This document shows positions 38,198 to 45,611 of a stretch of DNA of 64,000 bases, in pieces. Position numbers and translations under genes: made by a program. The stretch comes from Streptomyces sp. RB17 (GTDB taxonomy: Bacteria; Actinomycetota; Actinomycetes; Streptomycetales; Streptomycetaceae). The stretch spans positions 372,001 through 436,000 of the forward strand of contig NZ_WEGL01000009.1 of the NCBI RefSeq assembly GCF_009604455.1, in the 5' to 3' direction. Numbering within the stretch: position 1 is the first letter of the stretch; the number at the start of each line of letters is the position of its first letter. The notes below the pieces were generated by a model. That model was given only the letters and a program-made list of their open reading frames with translations. It ran no database searches and had not been told where the DNA came from.

Positions 38198-39268
38198 ATG
38201 ACCGCCACCCTGCCCGAGACCCGCACCCAGGCCGCCACCGTCGAATTCCGTGCGCTGCGGCGGGAGTTCGGGTCCACCGTCGCCCTCGACGGCCTCGACC
38301 TGACCGTCCGCCCGGGGGAGTTCCTGGCCCTGCTCGGACCCTCCGGCTGCGGCAAGACCACCGCGCTGCGCATGCTCGCCGGGTTCGAGCACCCCGACTC
38401 CGGCGCCGTGCTGGTGGACGGCGAGGACGTCACGCACGTACCGGCCCACCGCCGCGACGCCGGCATGGTCTTCCAGTCGTACAGCCTCTTCCCGCACCTG
38501 AACGCCGTCGACAACGTCGCCTTCGGGCTGCGCATGCGCGGCGTGCGGACGGCCGAACGGCGGGCCCGCGCAGCCGAGTTGCTGGAGCTGGTGGGACTCG
38601 CCGACAAGGGCGAGCGCTATCCGCACCAGCTGTCCGGCGGCCAGCAGCAGCGCATCGCGCTGGCCCGCGCCCTGGCCCTGCGCCCGCGCGTGCTCCTGCT
38701 CGACGAGCCGCTGTCCGCGCTGGACGCCAAGGTGCGGCTCACCCTGCGCGAGGAGATCCGCCGGCTCCAGCAGGAGCTGGGCATCACCACCCTGTTCGTG
38801 ACCCACGACCAGGAGGAGGCCCTCTCGGTCGCCGACCGGGTCGCCGTCATGCGCGCCGGCCGCCTCGAACAGTGCGCCGAACCGGCCGAGCTGTACGGCC
38901 GCCCCGCCACCGCCTTCGTCGCCGAGTTCGTCGGCACCATGAGCCGGATCCCGGGCGAGCTCAAGGACGGCACGGTCGAGGTGCTCGGGCAGCGGCTGCC
39001 GGCCGACGGCGAGGTGCCCGACGGCCCGGTGGACGTGCTGGTGCGGCCGGAGGCCGTCCGGGTGGGCGCCGACGCGCAGGGCACCGCCCGGATCGTCGCC
39101 ACCGCCTTCCTCGGCGCGGTCGTCCGCGTCACCGTACGGCTCGCCGACGGCACCGAGGTCAAGGCCGACCTGCCCGCCCACGAGGCCGGCGGACTCGGCG
39201 CCGGAGCCGCCGTCGACGTGTCGCTGCCCGAGCGGCCGGTGCTCGTGGCCGAACGTATCCAGAAGTGA
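38198..39268 (+). CDS. ABC transporter ATP-binding protein
   Basis: All ATPase motifs are intact: Walker A GPSGCGKTT, Q-loop MVFQSYSLFPHL, signature LSGGQQQR, Walker B RVLLLDEPLSALD and switch His in FVTHDQEEA. A TOBE-like domain follows from about residue 250 (PVDVLVRPEAVRVG). This is the PotA/MalK-type arrangement. ATG 38198 has GGGGA 8 nt upstream; ATG 38189, which overlaps the permease stop, is also possible. Confidence 0.93.
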   Translation: MTATLPETRTQAATVEFRALRREFGSTVALDGLDLTVRPGEFLALLGPSGCGKTTALRMLAGFEHPDSGAVLVDGEDVTHVPAHRRDAGMVFQSYSLFPHLNAVDNVAFGLRMRGVRTAERRARAAELLELVGLADKGERYPHQLSGGQQQRIALARALALRPRVLLLDEPLSALDAKVRLTLREEIRRLQQELGITTLFVTHDQEEALSVADRVAVMRAGRLEQCAEPAELYGRPATAFVAEFVGTMSRIPGELKDGTVEVLGQRLPADGEVPDGPVDVLVRPEAVRVGADAQGTARIVATAFLGAVVRVTVRLADGTEVKADLPAHEAGGLGAGAAVDVSLPERPVLVAERIQK

Positions 39269-39282
39269 GGAATCTCCCGAAC

Positions 39283-40749
39283 GTGACCCCCCAGACCCAT
39301 CAACGCCCGCTGCAGGCCGTTCTGTTCGACATGGACGGCACGCTCGTCGACACCGAGCGGCTGTGGTGGGAGGCGGTCGAGCAGGTCGCCGGGCGCCCGC
39401 TGACCGAGGCCGACCAGCCCGACGTGCTCGGCCGCCCGGTCGAGCACACCGCCGCCTGGCTCGGTACGGCGACGGGCCGGCCGGAGGCGGACCTCGCGGC
39501 CGAACTGCACCGCGAGTTCGCCGACCGCGTCCGCACCGGGATCGTGCCCCGGCCCGGCGCGCCGGCCCTGCTGGACGCGCTGGCCGCCGCCGGTGTCCCG
39601 GTCGCCCTGGTCACCGCGTCCCCGCGCGCTGTCGCCGACGTCGTCCTCGACGCCCTCGGCGCCGAGCGGTTCGCGGCCTCCGTCACCGCCGACGACACAG
39701 CCCGCACCAAGCCGGCGCCCGACCCCTACCGGGCCGCCTGCCGTGCCCTCGGTGTCGACCCCGCCGCCTGCGTGGCCGTCGAGGACACCGAGACCGGCGT
39801 CGCCTCCGCCGAGGCCGCCGGGTGCGCGGTCCTCGCCGTACCGTCCCTCGCGCCGATCGGGACCGCGCCCGGCCGGACCGTACGGGAGAGCCTCACCGGG
39901 GTGACGGTCGAGGAACTGGGGCGGATGGTCGCGCCCGAACTGCGGGTCATGAGCTGGAACCTGTGGCTCGGCGGCAGCGAGGTCGACGACCACCGGGCCA
40001 AGCAGCTCAAGGTCGTCCTGGAGAGCGGCGCCGACGTCGTCGGACTCCAGGAGACGGGCGGCAGCGCGGCCCAGGAGCTCGCCGAGGCGCTCGGCTGGCA
40101 CCACCACCGGGCCGGCGAGAACCTCGGCGTCATCAGCCGCCACCCCATCACCGCCCGCTTCGGCGACCCGGACGTCGGCTTCTACGGCGCCGCGGGCGTC
40201 CGGATCGCGGTGGCACCCGGCCGCGAGGTCGACGTGTGGACCGCGCATCTGCACTACACGCCGTACGGCCCCTACGAGTCCGCCTTCGACGGACTGCCGG
40301 CGGCGGAACTCATCGCTCACGAGGAGCTGCGGCTGGCGCAGATGCGGGACGCCCTGGACCGCATCGCCCAGTCGTCCGGTTCGGGTGTCCCGGTCGTCCT
40401 GGTCGGCGACTTCAACTGCCCCTCCCACCTGGACTGGCCGGACGTGGCCTGGCCGGTGACCCAGGCCGCCGAGGACGCGGGCTTCGCCGACTCCTACCGC
40501 GAGGCCCACCCGGACCCGGCGGCCGAGCCCGGCCACACCTGGTCGCCGATCCACCCGGTGCACGAGGACGGCAGCGGACGGCCCGAGCCGCAGGACCGGA
40601 TCGACTACGTCCTGCACCGGGGCCTGACCGTGCGGGACGCGCGAACCCTCGTCACCGGCACCCCCCGGCCCTGGCCGGACGTCGCGGACAACGACTGGCC
40701 CTCCGATCACGCGGCGGTCGTCACCACCTTCGCCTTGACCAGGATGTGA
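39283..40749 (+). CDS. Fused HAD phosphatase - endonuclease/exonuclease/phosphatase (EEP) protein
   Basis: One uninterrupted frame encodes two hydrolases. Residues ~1-215 are a HAD-IA phosphatase: motif I LFDMDGTLVDTE, motif II VTAS, motif III Lys in TKPAPDPY and motif IV VEDTETGVASAEAAG. Residues ~222-488 are an EEP-fold phosphodiesterase/phosphatase: RVMSWNLWLGG, VGLQETGG, LVGDFNCPSHLDW, DRIDYVL and NDWPSDHAAV carry the Asn, Glu, Asp-Asn and His of the family. It ends the importer operon and may cleave the imported compound in two steps (diester, then monoester). GTG 39283 is used; GTG 39265 overlaps the ATPase stop. Confidence 0.85.
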   Translation: MTPQTHQRPLQAVLFDMDGTLVDTERLWWEAVEQVAGRPLTEADQPDVLGRPVEHTAAWLGTATGRPEADLAAELHREFADRVRTGIVPRPGAPALLDALAAAGVPVALVTASPRAVADVVLDALGAERFAASVTADDTARTKPAPDPYRAACRALGVDPAACVAVEDTETGVASAEAAGCAVLAVPSLAPIGTAPGRTVRESLTGVTVEELGRMVAPELRVMSWNLWLGGSEVDDHRAKQLKVVLESGADVVGLQETGGSAAQELAEALGWHHHRAGENLGVISRHPITARFGDPDVGFYGAAGVRIAVAPGREVDVWTAHLHYTPYGPYESAFDGLPAAELIAHEELRLAQMRDALDRIAQSSGSGVPVVLVGDFNCPSHLDWPDVAWPVTQAAEDAGFADSYREAHPDPAAEPGHTWSPIHPVHEDGSGRPEPQDRIDYVLHRGLTVRDARTLVTGTPRPWPDVADNDWPSDHAAVVTTFALTRM

Positions 40750-40772
40750 CCGGGGGTTACCACAGGTCACCA

Positions 40773-40802
40773 TTGCGTTGCGGGGTGACTGTCCCGTAGG
40801 TT
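40773..40802 (+). promoter_or_regulatory. Promoter of the conservon operon
   Basis: TTGCGT at 40773-40778 and TAGGTT at 40797-40802 are spaced by 18 nt. The resulting leader before the ATG at 40845 would be about 35 nt. Confidence 0.5.
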
Positions 40803-40844
40803 GTGCCGCACTTTCTACCGACTGGTAACCCCGGCAGGTACTCC

Positions 40845-43715
40845 ATGCGCTGGCCCCTCGGCCGTCCCACCACCGTCCGCGCCCGGATCGTGGCCCTCGC
40901 GCTCGCTCCGGCCGTCGCGCTGATGACGCTGTGGGGCTTCGCGATGGTGTCCGTCACCGCCGAACTGCGCGGGCTGATCCGGCTCCAGGGGGTGTACGAG
41001 GACTTCGGCACCCCCGTGGACACCGCGATCGGGCAGATCCAGATCGAGCGCCGGATGTCCGCCGCCTACCTGGGCGCCTGCCTCGACACGGCCACGGGTG
41101 GTCAGCTGCTCGAACAGCAGCGCCGTACCGACCGGGCCGTCGACGCCATGCGGCAGGCGATCCGGGGTGGCGACCGCAGCCGGCTCACGGCCCGGCAGCG
41201 GCAGGCGCTGGACACCATGGCGGCGGTGACCGGGAAGCTGGAGGGGCTGCGCTCGAAGGTGCTGTCCCGGCACATCACCTGGGACCGGGCCGTCGACGAG
41301 TACAGCGCGCTCGTCGAGCCCGGCTTCGACGTGGAGTCCACGCTCACCGCCCTCCAGGCCGGACAGCTCGCCCGCGAGGCGCAGGTCGTCATCGAGCTGG
41401 TGCGGGTCAGGGAGTTCGTCTCGCGCGAGGACGCGCTGGTCGCCGGGGCGCGGGCGGCCGGCACGCTGACCGACCGGCAGTACGACACGCTGACCGCCAC
41501 CATCGAGGACCGGCGGGTGTTCCAGCGGACGTACGTGCCGGACCTGCCCACCGACTCGCGTGCCCTGTTCGAGGACTTCCAGCGCGGGGACCTGTACCGC
41601 TCGCTGGTACGCGGCGAGGACGCGCTGCTGCGGGCCGGAGCCGCGGGCGCCGGGCAGGCCGTCGCGGCGGACACCTGGCGGTCCACCACCGACCGGGCTG
41701 TGAAGCGGTACATGCAGCTGTGCACGCGGTCCGCCGAGAACTCCGCGGCACGCGGGCGGGCCTTCGCCTATCGCGAGCTGACCAAGTCGGCCGTCGTCGG
41801 CGTGGTGGGGCTTGCCGCCGTGGGGCTGTCGCTGTGGTTCGCGGTGCGCGGTGCGCGGCGCATCTCGCGGCGCCTGGAGACCCTGCGGGACGCCGCCGAC
41901 GTCCTGACACAGCGCCGGCTGCCCGAGGTCATGCGGCGGTTGAGCGCCGGCGAGGAGGTCGATGCGGCGGCGGAGGCGCCACCGCTGGCCGCCGACGAGG
42001 TGCGCGACGACGAGATCGGGCAGGTCGGCCGTTCCTTCAACACCGCGCGGCTCGCCGCCGTCGAGGCCGCCGTCACACAGGCGACCCTGCGCCGCGGCCT
42101 GTTCGCGGTACTGCTCAACATCGCGCGCCGCAACCAGGCGCTGGTGCACCGCCAGCTGAAGCTCGTCGACACCCTGGAACGGCGCACCGAGGACCCCGAC
42201 ATCCTGCGCGAGCTGTTCCGCATCGACCACCTGACCACGCGCATGCGCCGGCACGCGGAGAGCCTGATCATCCTCTCCGGCGCCACGCCCGGCCGCCGCT
42301 GGCGCCGGCCCGTGCCCGTCGCGGACGTCGTCGCCTCGGCCGTCAGCGAGATCGAGGACTACGCGCGCGTGGTGGTGCCGCCGATGCCGGATTTGGGCGT
42401 GGCGGCGGACGCGGTCGCCGACGTCGTCCACCTCATCGCCGAACTCCTGGAGAACGCCACGGTCTTCTCGCCGCCGCACACCCAGGTCACGCTGCGCACC
42501 GGGCGGGTCGGGAGCGGGTTCGTGCTGGAGATCGACGACCGGGGCCTCGGCCTCGACGCCGACGCCCGCGCCCAGGCCCACGCCACCCTCACCGACCCCG
42601 ACGCCTTCGACCCCACCCGCCACGACCGCCTCGGCCTCTACGTCGTCGGCCGCCTCGCCGCCCGCCACGGCATCGAGGTGAGCCTCGGGGACTCGCCGTA
42701 CGGCGGCACGACGGCGGTGGTGCTGTTGCCGGAGGCGGTGCTGGCGCAGGCGGAGCCACGCGAACGGGGCGCAGCCGTGGGTGAGTTGCTGTCCAGAAAG
42801 CGGCCGGCCGAACCCGGACCGGGCGAGCCGCAGCGCCCGCCCGCCGGTGAACCGCCCCGCCGCAACCGACTCGCGTCCGTGCCTGCGCCGGGTGCGGGGG
42901 CCGTGTCCGTGCCCGCCCTCGACTCCGAGTCCGTGTCCGAGGTGCCGAAGGGGGACCGGTCGTCGGCCTCGCCTGTGTCCGGGTTGCCGGCGACGGCGCC
43001 GACGCCGGTACCCCGGACGGCGGCGCCTGCCCGTGGTTCGGAGGCCAAGTCCGGGGTCATCAGGGGGGAGTGGCCGTCGTCCGCGCCCAGGACCGGCCCC
43101 GAGACCGTATCCGGGTCGACGGTGGCTCCGCCCGCTCTGCCCAGCCGGACCCGGCAGGCCTCCCTTGCCCGGGAGCTGCGGGACGAACCGCCGCCGCGCG
43201 ACACCGGACCCGAGCGCGAGATCGACGCCGAGGACATGCGCGCGATCTTCGGCGCCTTCCAGCGCGGCCTCGACCGTGGCCGCAAGGGCCTGCCGGCGAC
43301 TCGCGACACCGCTGCCGCGCAGCCGACGGCACCGCAGTCCCCCGGGGGCGCGGGGAACGGCGCCACCAGCCCCCACGCACCCGCGCCTGAACACGCGCCC
43401 ACCCCCGCACCCGCCGCGGAACCCGCACGCGCCGCGGAACCCGCACGCGCCGCGGAACCCGCACGCGCCGCGGAACCCGCACGCGCCGCGGAACCCGCAC
43501 GCGCCGCGGAACCCGCACCGGCCCCGGAACCCGCACCGGCCGCGGAACCCGCACCGGCCCCGGAACCCGCACCGGCCGCGGAACCCGCACCGGCCGCGGA
43601 ACCCGCACCCGCCGCTCCGGAACACGCCCCCACCCCCGACCACCCGGACGACGTGATCACCGACGCCATGACCACCCACGCCGACGAAGGGACCGACTCC
43701 GACGATGGACGGTGA
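40845..43715 (+). CDS. cvnA: Conservon sensor histidine kinase (CvnA type)
   Basis: The 956-residue protein has a membrane helix at about 10-35 and an extracellular nitrate/nitrite-sensor-like helical domain. A second helix follows near 313-332, then a HAMP-like linker. The kinase core has RIDHLTTRMRRHAESL, N-box ELLENATVFSPP (about 535) and G-box DDRGLGL. It lacks a classical phospho-His box, as in conservon kinases. The last ~270 residues are a disordered Pro/Ala/Glu tail. That tail holds a segment resembling a dispersed repeat (43338-43385) and an 18-bp tandem array. cvnB overlaps its end by 11 nt. Confidence 0.9.
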   Translation: MRWPLGRPTTVRARIVALALAPAVALMTLWGFAMVSVTAELRGLIRLQGVYEDFGTPVDTAIGQIQIERRMSAAYLGACLDTATGGQLLEQQRRTDRAVDAMRQAIRGGDRSRLTARQRQALDTMAAVTGKLEGLRSKVLSRHITWDRAVDEYSALVEPGFDVESTLTALQAGQLAREAQVVIELVRVREFVSREDALVAGARAAGTLTDRQYDTLTATIEDRRVFQRTYVPDLPTDSRALFEDFQRGDLYRSLVRGEDALLRAGAAGAGQAVAADTWRSTTDRAVKRYMQLCTRSAENSAARGRAFAYRELTKSAVVGVVGLAAVGLSLWFAVRGARRISRRLETLRDAADVLTQRRLPEVMRRLSAGEEVDAAAEAPPLAADEVRDDEIGQVGRSFNTARLAAVEAAVTQATLRRGLFAVLLNIARRNQALVHRQLKLVDTLERRTEDPDILRELFRIDHLTTRMRRHAESLIILSGATPGRRWRRPVPVADVVASAVSEIEDYARVVVPPMPDLGVAADAVADVVHLIAELLENATVFSPPHTQVTLRTGRVGSGFVLEIDDRGLGLDADARAQAHATLTDPDAFDPTRHDRLGLYVVGRLAARHGIEVSLGDSPYGGTTAVVLLPEAVLAQAEPRERGAAVGELLSRKRPAEPGPGEPQRPPAGEPPRRNRLASVPAPGAGAVSVPALDSESVSEVPKGDRSSASPVSGLPATAPTPVPRTAAPARGSEAKSGVIRGEWPSSAPRTGPETVSGSTVAPPALPSRTRQASLARELRDEPPPRDTGPEREIDAEDMRAIFGAFQRGLDRGRKGLPATRDTAAAQPTAPQSPGGAGNGATSPHAPAPEHAPTPAPAAEPARAAEPARAAEPARAAEPARAAEPARAAEPAPAPEPAPAAEPAPAPEPAPAAEPAPAAEPAPAAPEHAPTPDHPDDVITDAMTTHADEGTDSDDGR
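43419..43616 (+). repeat. Eleven-copy 18-bp array in the cvnA tail
   Basis: Eleven 18-bp units starting GAACCCGCACGCGCCGCG run from 43419 to 43616. Five encode EPARAA; the next units encode EPAPAP or EPAPAA. The reading frame is kept. The array lengthens a disordered C-terminal tail of the kinase. Confidence 0.92.
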
Positions 43716-44142
43716 CGACCAGATCCCCGAGCCGACCGCATCGCCCGCCGCAGCGCCCGGCACGGGCCTCGGCTGGCTGCTGGACGATCTCGTGGCGCGC
43801 ACCGAGCACGTCCGGCAGGCCGTGCTGCTGACCGCCGACGGCCTCCCGCTCAGCAGCTCGGACGGGATGCGCCGGCGGGACATCGAGCACCTGGCCGCGG
43901 TCTGCTCCGGCTTCCACGGCCTGGCCCGCTCGGCTGGCGAGCGGTTCGCCGCCGGCGAGGTACGGCAGACCATGGTGATGCTCGACGACGCCTACCTCTT
44001 CATCACCCCGGCCGGGCACGGCAGCCGGCTCGCCGTCCTCAGCGAGGCCGGCACCGATGTCGGCCAGCTCGCCCACGAGATGGCCCTGCTCGTCCGTCGA
44101 CTCGGCCGCCACCTGGACGCGGCCGCCCGCAGCCCCAGATGA
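43705..44142 (+). CDS. cvnB: Roadblock/LC7-domain protein (CvnB type)
   Basis: The 145-residue protein starts LGWLLDDLVARTEHVRQAVL (after a short tail) and continues LLTADGLPLSSSDGMRRRDI, the roadblock/LC7 signature. In conservons this subunit works with the GTPase CvnD as a GAP-like or scaffold partner at the membrane. Here no CvnD gene follows. The ATG overlaps cvnA by 11 nt. Confidence 0.92.
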   Translation: MDGDDQIPEPTASPAAAPGTGLGWLLDDLVARTEHVRQAVLLTADGLPLSSSDGMRRRDIEHLAAVCSGFHGLARSAGERFAAGEVRQTMVMLDDAYLFITPAGHGSRLAVLSEAGTDVGQLAHEMALLVRRLGRHLDAAARSPR

Positions 44143-44149
44143 TCCCGCG

Positions 44150-44527
44150 GTGAGCGACGAGCACTGGTACGAGGACGAGACCGGTTCGATGGTGCGCCCC
44201 TACACGGTGACCCGCGGCCGCACCCGGCCCGCAGGCGCGCACCCGATCGACCTGATGTCCCGGGTCACCGCGCTGGACACCGACGTGCCGGGACCGGACG
44301 TCGACCATGCCCGTGCCGCCCTGCTCGACCTGATCCGGCGCGGTCCGCGTCCCGTGGTGGAGCTGGCCGCGGACGCCGACCTGCCCCTGACCGTCCTGCG
44401 GGTGCTGCTCGGTGACCTGGCCGAGGCGGGCCTGATCCGCGTCGACGAGCCCCGCCGCCCGGCCGGTGACCCGGCCACCGACCCGCGACTGCTGCAGGAG
44501 ATCGTGCGGCTGCTGCGGGAGATCTAG
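44150..44527 (+). CDS. cvnC: DUF742 protein (CvnC type)
   Basis: The 125-residue protein has VRPYTVTRGRTRPAG near the N-terminus. A winged-helix-like part follows (LLDLIRRGPRPVVELAADAD, then LPLTVLRVLLGDLAEAGLI), diagnostic for DUF742. The GTG at 44150 starts 7 nt after the cvnB stop. In a normal conservon the GTPase cvnD begins at or before the cvnC stop; here 243 nt of non-coding DNA and davA follow. Confidence 0.9.
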   Translation: MSDEHWYEDETGSMVRPYTVTRGRTRPAGAHPIDLMSRVTALDTDVPGPDVDHARAALLDLIRRGPRPVVELAADADLPLTVLRVLLGDLAEAGLIRVDEPRRPAGDPATDPRLLQEIVRLLREI

Positions 44528-44612
44528 CTGCCGGGACACCGCCTCCCCGTCCGGCGGGGAACCCCAGCCGTGACCTGCGTCTCAGGGGCGACGGGAACCG
44601 GCCACGGGAGCG

Positions 44613-44651
44613 CGCAACGAATCGCCGTCCGGCCCGGACTCCACGCAATGA
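44613..44651. promoter_or_regulatory. CGCAAYGA motifs upstream of davA
   Basis: CGCAACGA at 44613-44620 and CGCAATGA at 44644-44651 are 31 bp apart centre to centre, about three helical turns. A weaker CGCAACGG follows at 44665-44672. The octamer is shared with the amino-acid permease promoter at 32.2-32.4 kb. Confidence 0.45.
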
Positions 44652-44770
44652 ACCGCGCACGGGCGCGCAACGGCTCCTTCTTGTCCGGCCGAGCGCGCCG
44701 ACCGTACCTTTTTCATGGCCCCGAAAACGTCGAGGGCCACCCCCGAAGCCACTTTCCGGTGAGGATCCGC

Positions 44771-45559
44771 ATGCGCACCGCCCTGCTCCAGAGCTCCGGC
44801 CGCCCCGGCTCGATCGCCGAGAACCTCAAGGTCCTCGACGAGGCCGCGGGCCGTGCCGCCGCCGCGGGCGCCGCGCTGCTCGCCGCACCGGAGATGTTCC
44901 TGACCGGGTACGCGATCGGCGACGACATCGCCCGCCTCGCCGAGCCCGCCGACGGCGACAGCGCGGACGCGATCGCCGAGCTGGCCCACCGGCACGGCCT
45001 CGCCATCGTCTACGGCTACCCGGAGCGCGACGGCGAGACCGTGTACAACTCCGCCCAGCTGATCTCCGCCGACGGCACCCGGCTCGCGAACTACCGCAAG
45101 ACCCACCTCTTCGGCTGCTTCGAACGCGATCACTTCACGCCGGGCGAGCAGCCGGTCGTGCAGGCCGAGCTGAACGGCCTCACCGTCGGCCTGATGATCT
45201 GCTACGACGTCGAGTTCCCGGAGAACGTCCGCGCCCACGCCCTGGCCGGCACCGACCTCCTCGTCGTCCCGACCGCGCAGATGCACCCCTTCCAGTTCGT
45301 CGCCGAGTCCCTCGTGCCGGTGCGCGCCTGGGAGAACCAGATGTACGTCGCCTACGTCAACCGGGTCGGCCAGGAAGGGGAGTTCGAGTTCGTCGGCCTC
45401 TCCGTGCTCGCCGGTCCCGACGGCGTCGCCCGCACCCGGGCCGGCCGCACCGAGCAGCTGGTGTTCGCCGACGCCGATCCCGCCTTCCTGGCCGCCTCCC
45501 GCGAGGCCAACCCGTACCTGGAGGACCGCCGCCCCGGTCTGTACGGGTCCCTCGGCTGA
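44771..45559 (+). CDS. davA: Nitrilase-superfamily amidase (5-aminovaleramidase-like)
   Basis: The 262-residue protein has the Glu-Lys-Cys triad of the nitrilase superfamily: Glu41 in APEMFLTGY, Lys110 in NYRKTHLFG and Cys144 in MICYDVEFPEN. It resembles Pseudomonas DavA, which hydrolyses 5-aminovaleramide to 5-aminovalerate, and sits directly before a DavB-like oxygenase. Streptomyces also have an arginine route through 4-guanidinobutyramide, so the substrate may be either amide. GGTGAGGA lies 6 nt before the ATG at 44771. Confidence 0.88.
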   Translation: MRTALLQSSGRPGSIAENLKVLDEAAGRAAAAGAALLAAPEMFLTGYAIGDDIARLAEPADGDSADAIAELAHRHGLAIVYGYPERDGETVYNSAQLISADGTRLANYRKTHLFGCFERDHFTPGEQPVVQAELNGLTVGLMICYDVEFPENVRAHALAGTDLLVVPTAQMHPFQFVAESLVPVRAWENQMYVAYVNRVGQEGEFEFVGLSVLAGPDGVARTRAGRTEQLVFADADPAFLAASREANPYLEDRRPGLYGSLG

Positions 45560-45611
45560 GCCGCCGTAACAGCCTCCCCCTGTTTCACCTCGTGCAAGGA
45601 GTCCGTACCCC

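Noticed and set aside
44528..44770. Degenerate cvnD in the gap after cvnC
   Set aside because: I looked for GxxGxGKT, DTAG-like and NKxD motifs in all frames of the gap and saw none; the gap is also too short for a GTPase.
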